Under the pieces are notes generated by a model, which saw nothing but the letters and a program-made list of their open reading frames with translations, was not told the DNA's origin and ran no database searches. DNA of 64,000 nucleotides from Bradyrhizobium sp. BR 10289 (GTDB taxonomy: Bacteria; Pseudomonadota; Alphaproteobacteria; Rhizobiales; Xanthobacteraceae), in the NCBI RefSeq assembly GCF_019455385.1, contig NZ_JACOFR010000011.1, positions 1-64,000 of the forward strand, given 5' to 3'. Below are positions 26,456 to 32,593 of the stretch, one piece after another. A program made the translations under genes and the position numbers. How positions within the stretch are numbered: the first letter of the stretch is position 1; the number at the start of each line of letters is the position of its first letter.

Positions 26456-26920
26456 ATGCAGCGTCTCCGGCGCGCACTCCTCGCCATCACGTCGGCCCTC
26501 GCGATCACATTGGTCGCCGGCGCGTCGACATTCGTTTCCACCACGGCCTCGGCCCAGACCGCAGGAAAGACCATGACCACAGCTTCAGGTTTGCAGATCA
26601 TCGACAGCGTCGTCGGCACCGGCGCCTCGCCAAAGCCCGGCCAGATCTGCGTGATGCACTATACCGGCTGGCTCTATGAGAATGGCCAGAAGGGCAAGAA
26701 ATTCGACTCGTCCGTCGACCGCAACGAGCCGTTCGAATTCCCGATCGGCAAGGGCCGCGTCATCGGAGGCTGGGACGAGGGCGTCGCCACCATGAAGGTC
26801 GGCGGCAAGCGCACGCTGATCATTCCGCCGCAACTCGGCTACGGCGCCCGCGGTGCCGGCGGCGTGATCCCGCCGAACGCGACGCTGATGTTCGATGTCG
26901 AGCTGCTCGCGGTGAAGTGA
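26456..26920 (+). CDS. FKBP-type peptidyl-prolyl isomerase, exported
   Basis: A 154-residue periplasmic prolyl isomerase. The N-terminal 34 residues form a signal peptide (basic QRLRRALL, hydrophobic core, cleavage near TASAQ). The FKBP domain shows GQICVMHYTGWLYENGQKG, KKFDSSVDRNEPFEF, VIGGWDEGVATMKVGGKR and IPPQLGYGARGAGGVIPPNA, which together supply the usual active-site aromatics (Tyr, Phe, Trp, Tyr). The ATG at 26456 follows a GGAAGG site. Followed by a perfect-stem terminator. Confidence 0.92.
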   Translation: MQRLRRALLAITSALAITLVAGASTFVSTTASAQTAGKTMTTASGLQIIDSVVGTGASPKPGQICVMHYTGWLYENGQKGKKFDSSVDRNEPFEFPIGKGRVIGGWDEGVATMKVGGKRTLIIPPQLGYGARGAGGVIPPNATLMFDVELLAVK

Positions 26921-26941
26921 GCATAAGCGCACCCAGAATAA

Positions 26942-26969
26942 AAAAGACCGGCCTCTCGGCCGGTCTTTT
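26942..26969. terminator. Bidirectional intrinsic terminator
   Basis: AAAAGACCGGCC (26942-26953) and GGCCGGTCTTTT (26958-26969) form a perfect 12-pair stem around a TCTC loop. There is a run of A before and T after the stem, so it works for both the FKBP gene and the convergent CsbD gene. Confidence 0.93.
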
Positions 26970-26989
26970 CTTTTTCAGTTCTGCCCGTG

Positions 26990-27208
26990 TTACTCTGCCG
27001 CGCGACGTGCCGCCGCAGCGGCGCGATCGATCGCGTCCTTCGCGGCGTCCTTGGCATCGCCCATGGCCTGCTGGCCTTTGCCCTTCACTTCCTGGACCAC
27101 GCCTTCGCCCTTCATGCGGTCGGAACCGGTGGCTTCGCCGATGCCCTGCTTGGCCTTGCCGATGGCTTCGTTGGCGGTGCCCTTGATCTTGTCGCTGGTG
27201 CTACCCAT
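26990..27208 (-). CDS. CsbD family stress protein
   Basis: A 72-residue hydrophilic protein, MGSTSDKIKGTANEAIGKA onward, with the CsbD signature and an Ala/Lys-rich helical tail. CsbD proteins are general-stress proteins of unknown mechanism. The ATG at 27208 has GGAAGGAGAG upstream; an in-frame start at 27241 would run into the promoter. An exact sigma-EcfG promoter lies 32 bases upstream, which fits the family's regulation. Confidence 0.9.
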   Translation of the reverse strand: MGSTSDKIKGTANEAIGKAKQGIGEATGSDRMKGEGVVQEVKGKGQQAMGDAKDAAKDAIDRAAAAARRAAE

Positions 27209-27239
27209 GAAACTCTCCTTCCAGTTTGCTCGCGATGAC

Positions 27240-27264
27240 AACGTCCGGCGGCTATGAGAGTTCC
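27240..27264 (-). promoter_or_regulatory. Sigma-EcfG-type promoter for the CsbD gene
   Basis: On the minus strand GGAAC (27264-27260), exactly 16 bases, then CGTT (27243-27240). This is a full match to the EcfG consensus. The gene start is at 27208. Confidence 0.8.
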
Positions 27265-27336
27265 TTTTTTGGTATGGCTTGATGTCGCGGCTTTGGTTAG
27301 GTTCGCGCGCACGGAACCAACAGAAAGCAAGAACCC

Positions 27337-27852
27337 ATGACCGGCCATGACCATTCGCATCCCCACCATGACCACGATCACCACGACGATCGCTGGAAAC
27401 ATGACGGCGTGCGCGTCATTCCCGGCAACCAGCTCGACACCAACGTGCCGTCGACCGCCGGCATGGACCGTGCGGCTGCGATCAATTTCGCCCGCGTCGG
27501 TGCGCAGAAATTGTGGGCGGGCACGGTCAGCATCAAGCCCGACGCCAAGACCGGCGCGCATCATCACGGCCATCTCGAAAGCGTCATCTATGTGGTGAAG
27601 GGCAAGGCGCGGATGCGCTGGGGCGAGAGCCTGCAATTCACCGCGGAAGCCGGCCCCGGCGATTTCATCTTCGTGCCGCCCTACGTGCCGCATCAGGAGA
27701 TCAACGCCAGCCCGGACGAGGTGCTGGAATGCGTGCTGGTGCGCAGCGACGGCGAGGCGGTCGCGATCAATCTCGACATTGAGCCGGTCGAGAAGCCCGA
27801 GACCGTGCTGTGGGTCGACCCCATTCACCGGGACCCCGGAGAGAAGAAGTAA
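27337..27852 (+). CDS. Cupin-domain protein with His-rich N-terminus
   Basis: A 171-residue single-domain cupin. The first 20 residues are an extraordinary His/Asp string (TGHDHSHPHHDHDHHDD) that may bind metal. The barrel has motif 1 GAHHHGHLESVIYVVKG (His ligands and Glu) and motif 2 GDFIFVPPYVPHQEIN. Cupins of this kind act as small-molecule dioxygenases, isomerases or storage proteins; the substrate is unknown. No signal peptide is present. The downstream VOC gene has its own structured leader after 131 bases. Confidence 0.83.
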   Translation: MTGHDHSHPHHDHDHHDDRWKHDGVRVIPGNQLDTNVPSTAGMDRAAAINFARVGAQKLWAGTVSIKPDAKTGAHHHGHLESVIYVVKGKARMRWGESLQFTAEAGPGDFIFVPPYVPHQEINASPDEVLECVLVRSDGEAVAINLDIEPVEKPETVLWVDPIHRDPGEKK

Positions 27853-27912
27853 GGCGACAGGCCCCGCGGGAGTCGGTGCGGCAGAACCCCGCAAGGTCGA
27901 GACGTAAAAATT

Positions 27913-27985
27913 ATCCGGAAGCTGTGTCGGATGGCCGTCTGGCCATCCGTCCTTGGGCAGACCCCGCGCCCAAGGAGCTTCCGAT
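27913..27985 (+). promoter_or_regulatory. Structured leader (three-way junction) hiding the start of the VOC gene
   Basis: Three perfect helices can form. P1 pairs CGGAAGCT (27916-27923) with AGCTTCCG (27976-27983). P2 pairs CGGATGGCC (27928-27936) with GGCCATCCG (27941-27949) around a GTCT loop. P3 pairs CCTTGGGC (27951-27958) with GCCCAAGG (27968-27975). The Shine-Dalgarno AAGGAG (27972-27977) is wholly inside P3 and P1, and with one bulged C the AU of the start codon can extend P1. It resembles a riboswitch or RNA thermometer in architecture but matches no class I recognise. Confidence 0.5.
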
Positions 27986-28412
27986 GCCCAGGATGATTTT
28001 CATCAATCTGCCGGTCACCGACCTCAAACGCGCGACCGCCTTCTACGAGGCGGTCGGCGCGGTCAGGAACCCACAATTCAGCGACGACACGGCAAGCTGC
28101 ATGGTCTTTTCCGAGACCATCTATGCCATGCTGACGACCCACGACAAATTCCGTCAGTTCACGCCCAAGCCGATCGCCGATGCCAAGAGCACGAACCAGG
28201 CGCTGTTCTGCCTGTCCGCCGACAGCCGGGCCGAGGTCGACGATATCGTCGGCAGGGCCAAGGCCGCGGGCGGGGTCGCCGATCCCAGCCCGATCGACGA
28301 ATACGCCTTTATGTATGGCCGCAGCTTCGAGGATCCCGATGGCCATATGTGGGGTGTGAACTGGATGGACCTCGCGGCCTTCGCCGCGCAGTCCGAAATG
28401 GCAAACGCCTGA
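27984..28412 (+). CDS. VOC-family (glyoxalase/bleomycin-resistance fold) protein
   Basis: A 142-residue protein of the vicinal-oxygen-chelate fold: MIFINLPVTDLKRATAFYEA at the start, MVFSETIYAMLTTHDKF in the middle, and RSFEDPDGHMWGVNWMD with the C-terminal Glu/Asp-type metal ligand region. The family includes lactoylglutathione lyase relatives, extradiol dioxygenases and resistance proteins; the reaction is unknown. The ATG at 27984 follows AAGGAG with 6 bases of spacing, but that site is sequestered in a predicted leader structure. A second VOC gene follows after 43 bases, probably in the same transcript. Confidence 0.82.
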   Translation: MPRMIFINLPVTDLKRATAFYEAVGAVRNPQFSDDTASCMVFSETIYAMLTTHDKFRQFTPKPIADAKSTNQALFCLSADSRAEVDDIVGRAKAAGGVADPSPIDEYAFMYGRSFEDPDGHMWGVNWMDLAAFAAQSEMANA

Positions 28413-28455
28413 ACGAAGCCCCACGACTCCAGCAATCCGAAGAGGAGCATTCACG

Positions 28456-28944
28456 ATGTCCAAACTCGTGCCCTGCATGTGGTTCAACGGCGATGCCGAA
28501 GAAGCCGCGAAATTCTACGTCTCGCTCGTGCCGGATTCGGCAATCACCCATGTCCAGCGTAATGTTTCGGATGGCCCGTCCGGCAAGGAGGGCTCCGTGC
28601 TGGTGGTCGAATTTACTGTGGCCGGGCAGCCGCTGGTCGCGCTCAACGGCGGCATGAAGATGGAGTACACGCATGCGATTTCACTGATGATCCATTGTGA
28701 CGACCAGGCCCAGGTCGATAGTGTTTGGAGCGCCTTCCTGGCCCATGGCGGCAAGGAAGAGCAGTGCGGCTGGCTCAGGGATCGCTGGGGCGTGGCCTGG
28801 CAGGTGGTGCCGAAAGTGATGTTCGAATTCCTGTCGAGCCCCGACAAGGCCGCAGCCGCTCGCGCGATGCAGGCCATGATGAAGATGGTGAAGCTCGACG
28901 TCGAGGCTTTGCGGCGGGCGTTCGAGGGCAGGTCGGCGGCGTGA
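28456..28944 (+). CDS. VOC-family protein, PhnB-like
   Basis: A 162-residue protein opening SKLVPCMWFNGDAEEAAKFY, the signature of the PhnB / so-called 3-demethylubiquinone methyltransferase domain, with LVALNGGMKMEYTHAISLMI and GWLRDRWGVAWQVVPKVM later. Function unknown; members are often induced with detoxification genes. It has a good GAGGAGC ribosome site and lies 43 bases after the first VOC gene. Confidence 0.83.
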   Translation: MSKLVPCMWFNGDAEEAAKFYVSLVPDSAITHVQRNVSDGPSGKEGSVLVVEFTVAGQPLVALNGGMKMEYTHAISLMIHCDDQAQVDSVWSAFLAHGGKEEQCGWLRDRWGVAWQVVPKVMFEFLSSPDKAAAARAMQAMMKMVKLDVEALRRAFEGRSAA

Positions 28945-28959
28945 CATCAGCACAGGTGT

Positions 28960-29051
28960 CGTAGGGTGGGCAAAGGCGTCCTTACGCCGTGCCCACCATC
29001 TGTTTGCCATCGTGAGAGGTGGTGGGCACGCTTCGCTTTGCCCACCCTACG
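28960..29051. repeat. Palindromic repeat (family B, CGTAGGGTGGGCAAAG ends)
   Basis: Outer arms CGTAGGGTGGGCAAAG and CTTTGCCCACCCTACG are perfect inverted repeats, with inner arms CCGTGCCCACCATCT and GGTGGTGGGCACG. A second copy lies at 42819-42909. It separates the convergent PhnB-like and beta-barrel genes. Confidence 0.85.
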
Positions 29052-29066
29052 AAACTGTGCCTGGCC

Positions 29067-30275
29067 TCAATAATTAATCCTCAGCCCCACACCGCCGTGG
29101 ATGGTATTCCCCACCGGCTGCGGGCCGAGCGTGCCGTTCGCGAACAGGTCCACGATCCAGCCCTTCTGCACGCGGAAGCCGAGGCGGCCGCCATATTCGA
29201 ACCAGCCCTGGTTGCCCATCGTCGGCACCACCACGCCGTCACCGGTCACGGTGGCGACGATGCCGCTATGGCTGGCGAAGGACTGCACCCAGCCGCCATT
29301 GATGTTGGTCTCGATGTTGCCGCCGAACAGGTGCGTCCACTGGCCGCCGATCTTGACGAGGCTGGTGCGGTCGGTGCCGGTCGCGATGCTGGCATCGAAC
29401 GGATTGAACGCGACCGCGCTGTCGCTATAGCCGGAGACGCGCTGCCAGAGCTGCCAGACCTCGATCGACGCTGCGACCTCGTCGCGCGGTGAGAGGCGGC
29501 TGATCCAGCCGGCGCGGCCGTAGACGGCGTAATTGGCAGCATTGGTCGAGCCCGTGACGGTGACCGGCCCGAGGCTGGTGTTGTAGCTGCGCGTGTAGCG
29601 CGCCTTCTCCCACGGCGTCAGGATCGTGCCGAGGTCGAAGAACGGGCGCGAGGACCCCCAATCAGTGAAGTCGTAGCGCAGCGCGAAGGCACCGATTGGC
29701 GCACTGGTGATGTGATAGCCGCCTTCGTTGTACTGGGTATAGGCGATGCCGGCGAGCAGCGACAGATTGTTGGTGAGCTCCTTGCGGCCGTGGACGCCGG
29801 CCGAGAACGAGCCGGCCGAGCCGAACGCGCTGATGCAGTCGCTGCAATTGACCTGCTCGTTGACGCCGAGCAGCACCGTGCCGAGCACCCGGTTGGTGAT
29901 CATCTGGTTGAAGCGCTGATTGGCAAGGCCGTTTATCGAACTGCCGCTGGAATCCGCGCCGGTTGGCCCCGTCGGCGGTGGTGGATACGGGCTTGGCGAC
30001 GGCGACGGGGAGGGGCTTGGTGAAGGCGAGGGCGAAGGAGAAGGCGAGGGCGACGGCGCGGGTGTCGGCGTCGGAGACGGCGAATAGGTCGGGGACGGGT
30101 AAGGCGATGGAGAAGAGGTCGGCGACGGATTGGGATTCGGTTCACCGCACCCGGACTCGCACTCCGCCGCCCGCGCTGCCGCGGGGCGGACATTGAATGC
30201 GACAAGCGAGAACGCCGCAGCTGCGGTCAGTGCGGCAGCCAGAATGAGGCGCCTGATCTTGAATTTCACCATCAT
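29067..30275 (-). CDS. Exported Ser/Pro-repeat outer-membrane beta-barrel protein
   Basis: A 402-residue protein. A signal peptide (basic KFKIRR, then LILAAALTAAAAFSLVAF) is followed by a short Cys pair (ECESGCGE), a Pro-rich linker of about 60 residues (roughly 46-106) with 12 uninterrupted Ser-Pro repeats, and an autotransporter-like beta-barrel of about 290 residues with alternating aromatic strands, ending LRINY. The C-terminal aromatic is typical of Bam substrates. The ATG at 30275 overlaps the TGA of the FecR-like gene (TGATG), so translation is coupled. No passenger beyond the repeat linker is present; the linker may span the periplasm or be displayed and glycosylated. Function unknown. 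Confidence 0.75.
   Translation of the reverse strand: MMVKFKIRRLILAAALTAAAAFSLVAFNVRPAAARAAECESGCGEPNPNPSPTSSPSPYPSPTYSPSPTPTPAPSPSPSPSPSPSPSPSPSPSPSPYPPPPTGPTGADSSGSSINGLANQRFNQMITNRVLGTVLLGVNEQVNCSDCISAFGSAGSFSAGVHGRKELTNNLSLLAGIAYTQYNEGGYHITSAPIGAFALRYDFTDWGSSRPFFDLGTILTPWEKARYTRSYNTSLGPVTVTGSTNAANYAVYGRAGWISRLSPRDEVAASIEVWQLWQRVSGYSDSAVAFNPFDASIATGTDRTSLVKIGGQWTHLFGGNIETNINGGWVQSFASHSGIVATVTGDGVVVPTMGNQGWFEYGGRLGFRVQKGWIVDLFANGTLGPQPVGNTIHGGVGLRINY
29979..30056 (-). repeat. Ser-Pro hexanucleotide tandem repeat
   Basis: Twelve consecutive Ser-Pro dipeptides are encoded inside the barrel gene (residues about 75-98), with further Ser-Pro and Thr-Pro units on both sides (29958-30140). Such in-frame repeats can change copy number by slippage without breaking the frame. 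Confidence 0.75.
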
Positions 30276-30976
30276 CACCGCCCGCACAGCATGCCGCCCT
30301 CATCGACGGCGGGCGTGATGGTCGGTGATGCCTCGGCATATTGGTTGACCGCGCACAGCCCGGCACTCGCAGCGCAATTGGCGGCGAAGGTCCAGGGCGG
30401 CGTGTTGATCCTGGTGATCGAGGCCTTGCCGCCGGTCGATGTGATGATCGCGGTGTCGCCGGGCTGGGACAGTTGCACGCACTGGAAGCTCTTCGTGCAG
30501 ACGCTGGCGGCGCCGTCCTGAAGCACGACGACGGAGCGGCCGCGCTGGGAGAGGATGTCGAGCGTGGTGCCGCGCACGCCGATGGTCGCGAGCGGCGTCG
30601 TGATCTTGTAGGCGGCCTTCTCCGAATGTCCGGTGACGAAACGGAATGCGCCCGTGGTCATGCGGATCGCGACGTCGCGATAGCTGTGCTCATCGTTGAA
30701 GACGGTGCGGTCGAGCTTCAGCGTGGCGCTGGGACCGAGCGACAGGTTGGTGCTGTCGGCCATGACGAAGCGCGCCGCGCTGTCGGCGCCGGTGCGCACG
30801 GTCTCGTCGCGCAGCATGCTGTCGCCGACATTGATCGGCGTCGTGGTCGCGGCCACGCGCGCCACGTCGTTCTGGATCACTACGGCTTGGCCGACGCGCG
30901 TCTGCGCCTGTGCGCCGAACGATGCGCACAATGCGGCCGACAACAGGGTTGGGAAGAGCCAGAAACGCAAATTCAT
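30275..30976 (-). CDS. FecR-domain exported protein
   Basis: A 233-residue secreted protein with a signal peptide (NLRFWLFPTLLSAALCASFG, cleavage after QAQ) and a FecR domain: VGQAVVIQNDVARV, then LRDETVRTGADSAARFVMAD, LGPSATLKLDR and the hallmark ITTPLATIGVRGTTLDI. Four Cys in the C-terminal third (VCTKSFQCVQL; NCAASAGLCAV) suggest disulfides. Unlike iron-signalling FecR it has no transmembrane helix and no sigma factor beside it, so it is probably a periplasmic structural or scaffold partner of the barrel protein, with which it overlaps by one base. Confidence 0.8.
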   Translation of the reverse strand: MNLRFWLFPTLLSAALCASFGAQAQTRVGQAVVIQNDVARVAATTTPINVGDSMLRDETVRTGADSAARFVMADSTNLSLGPSATLKLDRTVFNDEHSYRDVAIRMTTGAFRFVTGHSEKAAYKITTPLATIGVRGTTLDILSQRGRSVVVLQDGAASVCTKSFQCVQLSQPGDTAIITSTGGKASITRINTPPWTFAANCAASAGLCAVNQYAEASPTITPAVDEGGMLCGR

Positions 30977-31090
30977 GTCGCAACCGATCGATGTGTCCCT
31001 GATCGTACCGGACCGCGCGCGCTTCTGATGTGGCGAAATTATCACAAGCGGCGCGGGACGTGCGTTATGCTTAGTGACAGTTGCGGCAGA

Positions 31091-32458
31091 ATGCGTTCAA
31101 TGAAAAGTGCCGTCTTTGTTTTTCTCCGCGGTGCAGCCAATTTGCCACGCAAGATAGTCCCACAGCAGTCGCTCGAATCGCCCGCGGTTCCGAAGGTGTC
31201 GCAGAGCGCAGTCATCGCTGTCGCAATCTTCCTGATCGCGCATCTGGCTCTGCTGGTCGGTCTCACCACGCCGGAAAAGTTCGTTTTCGACGAGGTCCAT
31301 TATGTGCCGGCGGCGCGGCAGATGCTGTCGCCGTCGATGTCGCAGCCGATGCTCAATCCGATGCATCCCCCGCTGGCCAAGGAGCTGATGGCGACATCGA
31401 TCGCGGCCTTCGGCGACAACGCGCTTGGTTGGCGCTATCCGGCGACCTTGTTCGGTGCGCTCGCGATCGTCGCGATCTATCTGTGCGGCCTCGCGCTGTT
31501 CGCCGCGCAAGGGCCCGCGATCGCGGCGGCGCTGATCGCCGGATTCAACCAGATGCTCTACGTGCAGGCGCGCATCGCGATGCTCGACATCTTCGCGCTC
31601 GGCTTCGGTCTGCTCGCCACCGCCGCCTTCATGCACGGATTTCGGCGAGAACGGCCGCATGCGCTGTTCGCGCTGGCGGGCAGCCTGTTCGGCCTTGCAG
31701 CCGCCTGCAAATGGAGCGGCCTGTTTCCGCTCGGCGTCTGCGTCGCCATCGTCGCGCTGGTCCGTCTGATGCAGGGCTGGCGCGCGCTGTTTGCCGATGC
31801 GAAGCCGGATGATTGGTATCGGCCCGATCTCTGGCCCGATTTTCGCGCGGTGCATGTTGGGTTCTGTTTCGCCGCGCTGCCGATGCTGACTTATCTTGCC
31901 GCTTTCGTTCCGCTCTACGGATTGTCGCTGCCGGATCTCATCGAGGCGCAGCGCCGGATCTTTGCCGACAACACCACGACGGCGATCGCCGGCCACACCT
32001 ATATGAGCTCGTGGCCATCCTGGCCGCTGCTCGCGCGCCCGGTGTGGTTCCTGTTCGACAAGATTGCGGAGGACAGGATTTCCGCGGTCGTCTTCCTCGG
32101 CAATCCGCTGGTCGCGTGGCCGGCGCTGCTCGCACTCATCGTGGTGGCGCGCGATGTCGTCGTCGCACGGCGCTGGGATGCGTTCCTGATCGCGGCGTTC
32201 TATTTCGGTCCCTGGCTGGCCTGGGCGCTGCTGCCGCGCACGCTCGGCTTCATCTACTACTATCTGCCGGCCGCCACCGCGGCGTCACTTGCACTGGTTT
32301 ATGTGCTACGCCGGGATAACCTGCCGCGCTGGCTGCTCTGGGCCTATGTCGGCGTAGCTGCGATCGGCTTTGCGCTGATGCTGCCGATCTCGGCAGCCTT
32401 CATCGGGACGTCGATGCAGACGTTCAACCGGCTGATGCTGTTCCAGAGCTGGATCTAG
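31091..32458 (+). CDS. PMT-family (GT39) protein O-mannosyltransferase-like glycosyltransferase
   Basis: A polytopic membrane protein of about 455 residues with roughly ten helices. The first extracytoplasmic loop has FDEVHYVPAARQML with the catalytic Asp-Glu, then MHPPLAKELM, matching the HPPLxK motif of protein O-mannosyltransferases; ACKWSGLFPLGV matches the family's KWxGLF motif. It should transfer mannose from a polyprenyl phosphate to Ser or Thr of exported proteins. Start uncertain: ATGs at 31067, 31091 and 31100 are in frame and none has a strong ribosome site. It is divergent from the FecR/Ser-Pro barrel pair, which makes that protein a candidate acceptor. Confidence 0.75.
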   Translation: MRSMKSAVFVFLRGAANLPRKIVPQQSLESPAVPKVSQSAVIAVAIFLIAHLALLVGLTTPEKFVFDEVHYVPAARQMLSPSMSQPMLNPMHPPLAKELMATSIAAFGDNALGWRYPATLFGALAIVAIYLCGLALFAAQGPAIAAALIAGFNQMLYVQARIAMLDIFALGFGLLATAAFMHGFRRERPHALFALAGSLFGLAAACKWSGLFPLGVCVAIVALVRLMQGWRALFADAKPDDWYRPDLWPDFRAVHVGFCFAALPMLTYLAAFVPLYGLSLPDLIEAQRRIFADNTTTAIAGHTYMSSWPSWPLLARPVWFLFDKIAEDRISAVVFLGNPLVAWPALLALIVVARDVVVARRWDAFLIAAFYFGPWLAWALLPRTLGFIYYYLPAATAASLALVYVLRRDNLPRWLLWAYVGVAAIGFALMLPISAAFIGTSMQTFNRLMLFQSWI

Positions 32459-32593
32459 AACGTCTTCGAGCGAAGCGGCTCCAGTGCCCGCTTGCGTGCA
32501 TAAGCCCGCAGGAATTTGCCTTGCAATTTGTCTTGCCTGAATCAATCCGCGCGTGTGGACTGGCTGCCAATATCGGAATCCGAGAGGCGGCAG

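Noticed and set aside
27913..27985. Assignment of the VOC leader to a known riboswitch or to the ROSE thermometer
   Set aside because: No conserved loop or junction sequence of the known alphaproteobacterial classes (SAM-II, SAM-V, guanidine, ROSE) was recognised, so it is kept as an unclassified structure.
30341..31090. Upstream in-frame extension of the PMT-type gene by 250 codons
   Set aside because: It lies antisense to the FecR gene, has biased composition, and the family N-terminus begins at about 31091.
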